A stretch of DNA of 6,342 nucleotides from Gemmatimonas phototrophica (lineage in GTDB: Bacteria > Gemmatimonadota > Gemmatimonadetes > Longimicrobiales > Gaopeijiaceae), in contig CAMCNM010000118.1 of the NCBI GenBank assembly GCA_945876015.1, forward strand, positions 1-6,342, written 5' to 3'. Positions within the stretch are counted from its first letter, which is position 1; each line of letters starts with the position of its first letter. Shown piece after piece: positions 1 to 6,342 of the stretch. Both the position numbers and the translations under genes were made by a program. Below the pieces are notes generated by a model. The model was not told where the DNA came from, did not search any database, and saw only the letters and a program-made list of their open reading frames with translations.

Positions 1-517
1 GCAGTTCGCGCACCTCGGACACATCTACGCGCAGGACCTGATGGGGAGGGAGCGTCCCCGCATCGGCCTCCTGAACATCGGCGAGGAGCCCGAGAAGGGG
101 GACGATCTCTCGATAGAGACCCACCAGCTCTTATCCAAGGATCCCGGGATCCACTTCGTCGGCAACATCGAGGGGCGCGAGATCATCCGCGGGACGTGCG
201 ACGTGCTGGTATGCGACGGCTTCGTGGGGAACGTGCTGCTCAAGTTCTACGAGTCGGTGGCGCAGTTCATCGTGCGCTACCTGCGCCAGGAGCTGCAGCG
301 CGCGGGCGCCGAGACCGATCTGAGCGACGCGCTGCGCGTGCTGGACTACTCCGAGTACGGCGGGGCCCCCCTGCTCGGAGTGAACGGGGTCAGCATCATC
401 TGCCACGGCGGGTCGTCGCCCAAGGCCATCCGCAACGCGATCCGCGTGGCTGCCCAATCGGTGCGAAGCTCGATGGTCGAGCACATCGCGCGCGATCTCG
501 CCAAGGAGCCGGTCTGA
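1..517 (+). CDS. plsX: Phosphate acyltransferase PlsX, 3' part only
   Basis: PlsX converts acyl-ACP and inorganic phosphate to acyl-phosphate, the acyl donor for the first step of phosphatidic acid synthesis. It is a peripheral membrane enzyme. The gene enters from the left edge; the first whole codon is at base 2, leaving 171 residues before the TGA at 515-517. The family is usually about 330-350 residues, so roughly the N-terminal half is missing from the window. Family signatures visible are RPRIGLLNIGEE (residues 19-30), the VCDGFVGNVLLK segment near residues 70-81, and DYSEYGGAPLLGVNG followed by HGGSSPKAIRNAI in the last third. These match the conserved PlsX C-terminal half well. The last four bases of the gene overlap the proposed fabH start, which fits the common plsX-fabH order and suggests translational coupling. 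No frameshift is seen. Confidence 0.96.
   Translation, partial: QFAHLGHIYAQDLMGRERPRIGLLNIGEEPEKGDDLSIETHQLLSKDPGIHFVGNIEGREIIRGTCDVLVCDGFVGNVLLKFYESVAQFIVRYLRQELQRAGAETDLSDALRVLDYSEYGGAPLLGVNGVSIICHGGSSPKAIRNAIRVAAQSVRSSMVEHIARDLAKEPV
503..508 (+). promoter_or_regulatory. Ribosome binding site for fabH, inside the end of plsX
   Basis: AAGGAG lies five bases upstream of the CTG codon at 514-516. It is a near-perfect Shine-Dalgarno match at good spacing, and it decides the fabH start in favour of CTG 514. The next in-frame alternative, GTG at 544, would remove the first beta strand of the protein. Confidence 0.7.
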
Positions 518-1506
518 AGAAGCGCGCACCGACCGTCGAGATCGTGTCCACCGGCCGTTATCTCCCCGAGCGGGTGATGACCAACGCCGACCTCATGAAG
601 TTGGTCGATACCAACGACGCCTGGATCGTCGAGCGCACCGGGATTCGCGAGCGGCGCATCGCCGGGGACGACATGGGCGCCGCCGAGATGGGCGCGCGCG
701 CGGCGCGGATCGCGATGGAGAAGGCCGGGGTCGAGCCCGGCGAGGTGGACGTGATCGTGGTCTCGACCGCCACGCCCGACCGGTGGCTGCCCTCGACCGC
801 GTGCGATATGCAGGCGCTCCTCGGGACCGACAACGCCATGGCGTTCGACATCTGCGCCGCCTGCACCGGCTGGCTGTACGCGCTGTCGATGGCGGAGGGA
901 TACCTGATGGCCGGGCGGGCGGAGATCGCGCTCGTGGTCGCGACGGAAAAGATGAGTTCGATCGTGGACTGGAAGGATCGCTCGACGTGCGTGCTCTTCG
1001 GGGATGGCGCCGGAGCGGTCGTGGTTCGCCGCTCCAAGGGCGAGCGGGGCATCCTCTCGAGCTATCACAGGTCGGACGGAAAGCTCGGCGACCTGCTCTA
1101 CCGGCCCGCCGGCGGCGTCCGCATCCCGATGGACTCGGGCGTACTCGAGCGCGGCGACCACCTCGTCCGGATGGCGGGAAGGGAAGTCTTCAAGAGCGCC
1201 GTCCGCTCCATGGCGGAGGCGGCCGACTGCGCTCTCGTCCAGGCGGGTCTCCGCAAGGAGGACGTGGGGCTGATGGTCCCGCACCAGGCCAACATCCGCA
1301 TCATCGAAGCGACCGCCAAGCTCGCGGGGATCCCGATGGAGAAGGTGTTCGTGAACGTGAACCGCTACGGCAACATGAGCTCCGCCACGATCCCGGTGGC
1401 GCTCGACGAGGCGATCGAGCAGGGCCGGTTGAAGGAGGGGATGAACATGCTCACGGTCGCGTTCGGCGCCGGCCTGACTTGGGGCGCGATGGTAGTCCGC
1501 TGGTAG
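514..1506 (+). CDS. fabH: Beta-ketoacyl-ACP synthase III (FabH), probable CTG start
   Basis: FabH starts fatty acid chains by condensing an acyl-CoA primer with malonyl-ACP in the cytoplasm. The protein is 330 residues when started at CTG 514 (E. coli FabH is 317). The thiolase-fold catalytic triad is complete: Cys117 in AACTGW, His257 in VPHQANIRII and Asn287 in NRYGNMSSATIP. The N-terminal family block VDTNDAWIVERTGIRERRI (residues 31-49) and the C-terminal AFGAGLTWGA are present. There is no ATG near the expected N-terminus. Upstream in-frame ATG codons lie deep in plsX, and GTG 544 would cut into the first conserved strand. CTG 514 has AAGGAG five bases upstream and overlaps the plsX stop as CTGA, so it is the best start. 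The position usually holding the pocket Phe87 of the E. coli enzyme appears to be Leu92. That may affect primer choice; this is inference from an alignment made by eye. Confidence 0.95.
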   Translation: MKKRAPTVEIVSTGRYLPERVMTNADLMKLVDTNDAWIVERTGIRERRIAGDDMGAAEMGARAARIAMEKAGVEPGEVDVIVVSTATPDRWLPSTACDMQALLGTDNAMAFDICAACTGWLYALSMAEGYLMAGRAEIALVVATEKMSSIVDWKDRSTCVLFGDGAGAVVVRRSKGERGILSSYHRSDGKLGDLLYRPAGGVRIPMDSGVLERGDHLVRMAGREVFKSAVRSMAEAADCALVQAGLRKEDVGLMVPHQANIRIIEATAKLAGIPMEKVFVNVNRYGNMSSATIPVALDEAIEQGRLKEGMNMLTVAFGAGLTWGAMVVRW

Positions 1507-1513
1507 GCCTCCG

Positions 1514-2440
1514 TTGAGCCTCGCTCTCCTCTTCCCCGGTCAGGGCTCCCAGCACGTCGGCATGGGCCGCGAGCTGGCCCAGGTCCTCCCCGCCGCCCGT
1601 CAGGTGTTCGAGCAGGCCGACGAGGTGCTCGGGACCAGTCTGACCCGGCTGATGTGGGAAGGCCCGGAAGACGAGCTGACGCTCACGCGGAACGCCCAGC
1701 CGGCGATGCTCGTGCATTCGATGGCTGCCCACGCGGTCCTGAAGGATCGGCTGGGTGACGCGGCCTTCGCCGCGGGGCACTCCCTCGGTGAATTCAGTGC
1801 GCACGTCGCGGCGGGCACGCTTTCGTTCCCCGACGCGCTCCGGGCGGTGCGCCGCAGGGGTGAGCTGATGTTCGACGCTGGAGCGAGCCGGGCGGGCACG
1901 ATGGCGGCGGTGCTCGGGCTCTCCGACGAAGCCACTCGCGCCGCGTGCGCCGCGGTCACCTCGGGAATCTGCGTCCCGGCCAACTACAACTCCGAGGGCC
2001 AGATCGTGATCAGCGGCGATCGCGCCGGGATCGAAGAAGGGATGGCGAAGGCGAAGGAAGCCGGGGCGAAGCGCGTGATCGAGCTGAAGGTCTCGGGCGC
2101 GTTCCATTCCCCCCTGATGGCACCCGCGGAGGAGGGATTGCGGGCCCTTCTCGAGGGCGTGAGCTTCTCCGACCCCGTGTTCCCGGTGGTGTGCAACGTA
2201 ACGGCCGAGCCGGTGCGCTCGGGGTCTCAGGCGCGGAATCTACTGGTCCGGCAGCTCACCGCTCCGGTCCTCTGGTCCGCGTCGATCGAGACGATGGTGC
2301 GGGCGGGCGCGGATCGCTTCCTGGAGCTTGGACCCGGCAGCGTTCTGTGCGGTCTGAACAAGCGCAACGCGAAGGGCGCTCCATGCTCGTCGGTGGGTAC
2401 TCCCGCGGACGCGGCAACTTGGACCGGTTCGCCGGCCTGA
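1514..2440 (+). CDS. fabD: Malonyl-CoA:ACP transacylase (FabD)
   Basis: FabD transfers malonate from CoA to the phosphopantetheine arm of AcpP, supplying the extender unit used by FabH and FabF. The product is 308 residues, close to the 309 of E. coli. The nucleophile is Ser90 in GHSLGEFSA and the partner is His198 in GAFHSPLM. The oxyanion and substrate-binding residues have counterparts in Gln10 (FPGQGSQ), Arg115 (RRRGELM) and Gln247. The start is TTG at 1514, because the conserved strand LALLFPGQGSQ begins three codons in and there is no earlier in-frame start after the fabH stop at 1504-1506. Only seven bases separate the two genes and the ribosome binding site is poor, so translation is probably coupled to fabH. 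The C-terminal tail after ELGPGSVLCGLNKR is small-residue rich and unremarkable for the family. Confidence 0.96.
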   Translation: MSLALLFPGQGSQHVGMGRELAQVLPAARQVFEQADEVLGTSLTRLMWEGPEDELTLTRNAQPAMLVHSMAAHAVLKDRLGDAAFAAGHSLGEFSAHVAAGTLSFPDALRAVRRRGELMFDAGASRAGTMAAVLGLSDEATRAACAAVTSGICVPANYNSEGQIVISGDRAGIEEGMAKAKEAGAKRVIELKVSGAFHSPLMAPAEEGLRALLEGVSFSDPVFPVVCNVTAEPVRSGSQARNLLVRQLTAPVLWSASIETMVRAGADRFLELGPGSVLCGLNKRNAKGAPCSSVGTPADAATWTGSPA

Positions 2441-2448
2441 GCGCCGGC
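2431..2448 (+). other. Short GC-rich inverted repeat over the fabD stop
   Basis: GCCGGC at 2431-2436 and again at 2443-2448 flank a six-base spacer that contains the fabD stop codon. GCCGGC is its own reverse complement, so the two copies could pair as a 6-bp stem. No T run follows (the next bases are C-rich), so it does not look like an intrinsic terminator. It may be chance in such GC-rich DNA. Confidence 0.25.
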
Positions 2449-2474
2449 CCCTCCTCCTCAAGGCAGAGCAGGCC

Positions 2475-3248
2475 ATGACCTCCCCCGATTCTCCGAGCGC
2501 AGGCCCGGCCACGCGCGAGCTGGAGGGGCAGGTGGCGCTCGTCACCGGCGGCTCGCGCGGCATCGGTCGCGCGATCGCGGCCGCACTGGCGGCGGGGGGC
2601 GCACGGGTCGCGGTCGTGGCCCGGGACGGCGCCCGGGCCGAGCAGGCCGCAGCCGGGCTCCCGGGTCAGGGCCACCGCGGGTTCGCGTGTGACGTCGCGG
2701 ACTCCGTGCCAGCCGCGGAGGCCCTCAAGGCCGTGGAGAACGGCGTCGGGGAGGTCTCGATCCTCGTCAACAACGCGGGGATCACCCGGGACGGCCTCCT
2801 GATGCGCATGAAGGAGGAGGACTGGGACGAGGTCATGAGGGTCAACCTCAAGGGGGCCTTCAACATGACCCGGTCCGTCTCGCGCGGAATGATGAAGCGG
2901 AAGGACGGGGTGATTCTGAACGTTACGTCCGTGATTGGTCTGATGGGCAACGCGGGCCAGGCGAACTACGCCGCGTCCAAGGCGGGGCTCATCGGCTTCA
3001 CCAAGAGCGTCGCCCGCGAGCTCGCCTCGCGGAACATCCGGTGCAACGCGATCGCTCCCGGGTTCATCCATACCGACATGACCGGCGCCCTGGGGGCGGG
3101 GGTGGTCGAGGGGCTCACCGCCCGGATCCCCTTGGGACGGCTGGGGGAGCCCGAAGACGTGGCCGGGGTAGCGCGCTTCCTGGCCGGACCGTGGGCACGA
3201 TACATTACCGGGCAGATAATCACGGTGGACGGCGGGATGGTGATGTAG
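2475..3248 (+). CDS. fabG: 3-oxoacyl-ACP reductase (FabG)
   Basis: FabG reduces 3-ketoacyl-ACP to 3-hydroxyacyl-ACP with NADPH, the first reduction of each elongation cycle. It is a classical short-chain dehydrogenase/reductase of 257 residues. The cofactor loop TGGSRGIG is at residues 24-31; its Arg28 matches the Arg that favours NADPH in E. coli FabG. NNAG is at 99-102, and the catalytic set is Asn124, Ser152, Tyr165 and Lys169 (YAASK). The C-terminus ends in the family pattern [13 protein letters not shown]. The ATG at 2475 gives about 14 more N-terminal residues than E. coli FabG, a Ser/Pro/Ala-rich stretch. CTG at 2520 or GTG at 2532 are possible later starts. The CTG has no good ribosome site, and the GTG would remove part of the first strand region, so ATG is preferred. 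The gene lies 34 bases after fabD. Its 3' end appears to contain a promoter candidate for acpP. Confidence 0.96.
   Translation: MTSPDSPSAGPATRELEGQVALVTGGSRGIGRAIAAALAAGGARVAVVARDGARAEQAAAGLPGQGHRGFACDVADSVPAAEALKAVENGVGEVSILVNNAGITRDGLLMRMKEEDWDEVMRVNLKGAFNMTRSVSRGMMKRKDGVILNVTSVIGLMGNAGQANYAASKAGLIGFTKSVARELASRNIRCNAIAPGFIHTDMTGALGAGVVEGLTARIPLGRLGEPEDVAGVARFLAGPWARYITGQIITVDGGMVM
3192..3220 (+). promoter_or_regulatory. Candidate sigma70-type promoter for acpP, inside fabG
   Basis: TGGGCA at 3192-3197 matches four of six bases of the -35 consensus. GATAAT at 3215-3220 matches five of six of the -10 consensus. The spacer is exactly 17 bases. The -10 falls where the conserved FabG segment [11 protein letters not shown] is encoded and includes the rare Ile codon ATA. 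Transcription would start near 3227, giving an acpP leader of about 80 bases. A separate promoter would let the abundant carrier protein be made in excess of the enzymes around it. The match is by eye and unproven. Confidence 0.4.
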
Positions 3249-3307
3249 TGGTGCCGGCGCCCTCTAAAGAACTTTCGACAGACCGAACCAAGGAAAAAGG
3301 GAATACA
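3249..3307 (+). promoter_or_regulatory. acpP leader with Shine-Dalgarno site
   Basis: This is the largest gap in the window. From 3266 to the start codon half of the bases are A (21 of 42), in sharp contrast to the GC-rich surroundings. AAGGG at 3297-3301 sits six bases before the acpP ATG and is a good ribosome binding site. A second AAGGA at 3290-3294 is too far away to act directly. A weakly structured A-rich leader is typical of strongly translated genes, which fits the carrier protein. I found no convincing operator or terminator in it. Confidence 0.6.
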
Positions 3308-3553
3308 ATGGCGGAAGCGACCGAAGCCCGGGTTAAGGAAATCATCATCAACGAGCTGGGTGTTGAGCCGGAGAAGGTCACCGACGACGCCTCCTTCGTC
3401 GAAGACCTGGGCGCCGATTCTCTCGACACTGTCGAGTTGGTGATGGCCTTCGAGGAGGAGTTCGGCATCGACATCCCCGACGAGGACGCCGAGCAGATGC
3501 GGACCGTCGGTGACGCCGTCACCTACCTCAAGAAGCACAGCACCGCGGGCTGA
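3308..3553 (+). CDS. acpP: Acyl carrier protein (AcpP)
   Basis: AcpP carries the growing acyl chain on a 4'-phosphopantetheine arm and delivers it to FabD, FabH, FabG, FabF and PlsX, all encoded around it. The product is 81 residues and strongly acidic, as is usual for the family. Ser38 in the motif [12 protein letters not shown] (residues 35-46) is the attachment site. Helix III follows in the segment [19 protein letters not shown], which is very close to the E. coli sequence. The ATG at 3308 is fixed by the family length and by AAGGG six bases upstream. The gene uses somewhat more T-ending codons (GTT, TCT, ACT, GAT) than its neighbours, which may reflect selection for high expression. It stands 59 bases after fabG and 25 bases before fabF, and may be transcribed both from the operon and from its own promoter. 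Confidence 0.98.
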   Translation: MAEATEARVKEIIINELGVEPEKVTDDASFVEDLGADSLDTVELVMAFEEEFGIDIPDEDAEQMRTVGDAVTYLKKHSTAG

Positions 3554-3578
3554 GGCCGAGCGGGACGGGGGCGATCGG

Positions 3579-4847
<1,269 letters not shown>

Positions 4848-4860
4848 TTCAGGCCGCCCC

Positions 4861-5382
4861 ATGCGCGTCGGCATAGGGTACGACTCACACCGTTTCGAGC
4901 AGGGCCGCCGCCTCGTCCTGGGCGGAGTGACGATCCCCGACCACCCCGGGCTCGCCGGGCACTCGGATGGAGACGCGGTCGCGCACGCCCTGATCGACGC
5001 CCTGCTGGGCGCGGTCGGAGCCGGCGACGTCGGGTCGCACTTCCCGCCCGGCGACGAGCGCTGGAAGAACGCCGACTCGATGGATCTTCTGCGTCGCGCG
5101 GTCGGTCTGCTCGAGGGGCGGAACTACCAGATCGTGAACGTGGACGTCACGGTCATCTGCGAGACCCCCAAGATCGGCCCGCACGTCGCGGCGATGCGGC
5201 AGCGGCTCGGCGATCTCCTCTCGATCGGTCCCGACTTCGTCTCCGTGAAGGGGAAGACGAACGAAGGGATGGGATGGATCGGGGCGAAGGAGGGCCTGGC
5301 CGTGCACGCCGTGGCCCTGGTCGATGCGATTCGAGAGCCCACCGGGGTCAGCGGCTCGGGCGGGGGCGCGCTGGCGCCCTAG
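4861..5382 (+). CDS. ispF: 2-C-methyl-D-erythritol 2,4-cyclodiphosphate synthase (IspF)
   Basis: IspF cyclises CDP-methylerythritol 2-phosphate to MEcPP, releasing CMP, in the MEP route to isoprenoid precursors. The product is 173 residues, against about 157-160 usually. The zinc ligands are visible: Asp8 and His10 in GIGYDSHRF, and His42 in SDGDAVAHALIDALLGA. Later conserved blocks are GDVGSHFPPGD (residues 56-66), KNADSMDLL and VKGKTNEGMGWIGAKEGLAVHAVAL, which includes the Thr133 and Glu135 region that binds the phosphates. The extra length is a Gly/Ser/Ala-rich C-terminal tail after VDAIREP with no evident function. The gene starts 13 bases after the fabF stop with no clear Shine-Dalgarno site, so coupling to fabF is likely. 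It is separate from ispD, with which it is often paired or fused. It ends in a tandem TAG-TGA. Confidence 0.96.
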   Translation: MRVGIGYDSHRFEQGRRLVLGGVTIPDHPGLAGHSDGDAVAHALIDALLGAVGAGDVGSHFPPGDERWKNADSMDLLRRAVGLLEGRNYQIVNVDVTVICETPKIGPHVAAMRQRLGDLLSIGPDFVSVKGKTNEGMGWIGAKEGLAVHAVALVDAIREPTGVSGSGGGALAP

Positions 5383-5394
5383 TGACCCGCTAAG

Positions 5395-6000
5395 GTGGAA
5401 GCGGTCCTCGCCTTCTTCGAGCGGCTCCCCCCGTTCCTGATCTATCTCGCTCTCGGAGCCGGCTCCGCGCTCGAGAACGTCGTTCCCCCGATCCCCGCCG
5501 ACACCTTCGTCCTTCTCGGGGGATTCCTCTCCGCGCAAGGGATGATCTCGGCGCCGCTCGTCTTCCTGGTCGCGTGGGGCGCGAACGTCGCTTCGGCCCT
5601 CGTGATGTTCTGGGTGGGCGCCACGCACGGTCCCTCGTTCTTCCAGCGCGGCTGGGGGCGCCACGCGTTGAATCCCCACCAGATGGAGCGCATGGCGCGC
5701 TTCTATCAGCGCTGGAGCGTGGTGGCGGTCTTCTTCGCCCGCTTCCTGCCCGGACTCCGCGCGGTCGTGCCCGTGTCCGCGGGCGTCACCGGGATGAGCT
5801 GGTGGAAGGTGGCTCCGCCGCTGGCGGTCGCCTCGGCCATCTGGTACGGAGCGCTCGTGTGGCTCGGGCACACCGCCGGCGATCATCTCGACGAGATCAA
5901 GCGCTGGGTCGATCAGGCGAACCTCGCGCTGCTCCTGGTCGCGCTGGTCGTATGCGGCGCCGCCGGAGCGTGGTGGTGGCGCACGCGTCGCCACGGATGA
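5395..6000 (+). CDS. DedA family (VTT / SNARE-associated type) membrane protein
   Basis: This is a 201-residue polytopic inner membrane protein of the DedA family. Members are linked to membrane homeostasis, and some act as undecaprenyl-phosphate or phospholipid flippases; which applies here cannot be told from sequence. Family features are the acidic residue and prolines in LENVVPPIPADTF (Glu27, Asp36), the basic motif FFARFLPGLRAVVPVSAG (Arg116, Arg122), and hydrophobic stretches at about residues 12-23, 38-77, 107-131, 137-159 and 177-195. The C-terminus is short and basic after a Trp cluster. GTG at 5395 is the only reasonable start: an in-frame TGA sits at 5383-5385 and the N-terminus matches the family. 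No Shine-Dalgarno site is evident and the gap to ispF is 12 bases, so it probably depends on coupling. It may share a transcript with the fab genes. Confidence 0.9.
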   Translation: MEAVLAFFERLPPFLIYLALGAGSALENVVPPIPADTFVLLGGFLSAQGMISAPLVFLVAWGANVASALVMFWVGATHGPSFFQRGWGRHALNPHQMERMARFYQRWSVVAVFFARFLPGLRAVVPVSAGVTGMSWWKVAPPLAVASAIWYGALVWLGHTAGDHLDEIKRWVDQANLALLLVALVVCGAAGAWWWRTRRHG

Positions 6001-6010
6001 CGCCGGGACG

Positions 6011-6342
6011 ATGAGCGGGGCGAGCGCGGTGGCCTTCCGGCTGGAGCAGTTCGCGGACTTCCTCGCCTTCGAGCGCGGGCTGTCGGAGCGCACCGTGGCC
6101 GCGTACGTCCGGGATCTCGAGGGCTTGGCCGTGTTCCTGACCGGTCGGGGCTATGTCGGGCCGGAGGCGGTCGGCTATGGGGAGCTGCGCGAGTACGTCT
6201 TCCACATGAAGGATCGTGGCCTGGCCGCCACATCGATCCGGCGCGCCCAGTCCTCGCTCCGCACGTACTGGGCGTTCCTGCTGGGCGAGGGTGTGGTCAC
6301 CGCCGATCCGACCGAGAAGCTGGACTCGCCGCGCGTGGGCCG
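6011..6342 (+). CDS. xerD: Tyrosine recombinase, XerD-like, 5' part only
   Basis: The first 110 residues of a tyrosine recombinase run off the right edge. XerC/XerD act at the dif site to resolve chromosome dimers. The visible part is the N-terminal SAM-like core-binding domain: the segment FADFLAFERGLSERTVAAY at residues 14-32 matches the Xer family closely, and the helix around SIRRAQSSLRTYWAFLLGEG with ADPTEKLDSPRVG at its end leads into the catalytic domain. The catalytic Arg-His-Arg-Tyr residues lie beyond the window and cannot be checked. SPRVGR-type wording at the domain junction favours XerD over XerC, but either is possible, and so is an integron- or phage-type integrase. The ATG at 6011 is ten bases after the DedA stop and lacks a clear ribosome site. 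No dif-like sequence was seen nearby. Confidence 0.75.
   Translation, partial: MSGASAVAFRLEQFADFLAFERGLSERTVAAYVRDLEGLAVFLTGRGYVGPEAVGYGELREYVFHMKDRGLAATSIRRAQSSLRTYWAFLLGEGVVTADPTEKLDSPRVG

Noticed and set aside
196..513. Upstream extension of the fabH frame to an ATG at 196
   Set aside because: This part overlaps the conserved C-terminal half of plsX in another frame. Its Arg/Ala/Gly-rich translation is not FabH sequence, and FabH homology begins only after base 514.
346..1284. Open frame of 312 codons on the minus strand opposite plsX and fabH
   Set aside because: It is a shadow of the codon bias of fabH. The translation is Arg/His/Gly-rich without motifs.
783..1517. Second plus-strand open frame of 244 codons within fabH
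   Set aside because: It is an out-of-frame reading of fabH, very rich in Arg and Gly, with no independent start signal or family match.
2441..2474. Possible intrinsic terminator between fabD and fabG
   Set aside because: The hairpin is followed by a C-rich stretch, not by a T run, and the operon clearly continues.
3274..3287. Small inverted repeat TTCG-N6-CGAA in the acpP leader as an operator
   Set aside because: The arms are only four bases and do not extend. It resembles no fatty acid regulator site I can name with confidence, such as FadR or FapR.
4885..6093. Long open frame of 402 codons on the minus strand opposite ispF and the DedA gene
   Set aside because: It spans two well-supported plus-strand genes and their junction, has a charged low-complexity translation and matches no family I know.

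Overview
The window is a dense, single-strand stretch of bacterial chromosome of roughly two-thirds G+C (judged by eye). All nine genes read left to right, with gaps of at most 59 bases. It carries a type II fatty acid synthesis cluster, followed by an isoprenoid gene, a DedA-family membrane protein and the start of a Xer-type recombinase. No RNA gene, mobile element, CRISPR array or phage feature was seen. Gene order and composition fit a high-GC Gram-negative-type lineage, for example a deltaproteobacterium-like, Gemmatimonadota-like or Eisenbacteria-like genome. The sequence alone does not settle the phylum.

Layout: the 3' half of plsX (1-517); fabH (514-1506, probable CTG start overlapping the plsX stop by 4 bases); fabD (1514-2440, TTG start); fabG (2475-3248); acpP (3308-3553); fabF (3579-4847); ispF (4861-5382); a DedA-family gene (5395-6000, GTG start); and a xerD-like gene (6011 to beyond the right edge). 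The largest intergenic space is the 59 bases before acpP. It is A-rich, carries the clearest Shine-Dalgarno site of the 3' half, and follows a sigma70-like promoter candidate that lies inside the end of fabG.

How the genes work together: FabD loads malonate onto the carrier protein AcpP. FabH condenses an acyl-CoA primer with malonyl-ACP to start a chain, FabF extends it, and FabG reduces the 3-keto group after each condensation. PlsX turns finished acyl-ACP into acyl-phosphate for phospholipid synthesis. The dehydratase (FabZ/FabA) and enoyl reductase (FabI or similar) needed to finish the cycle are not in this window. IspF belongs to the MEP isoprenoid pathway. DedA proteins are linked to membrane lipid handling. 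XerD-like recombinases resolve chromosome dimers.

Every gene belongs to a well-known family with its key residues intact, and I see no undescribed system here. The points worth a second look are local: the CTG start of fabH, the promoter candidate and A-rich leader of acpP, a changed substrate-pocket residue in FabH, and the ispF-dedA-xerD neighbourhood downstream of fabF.
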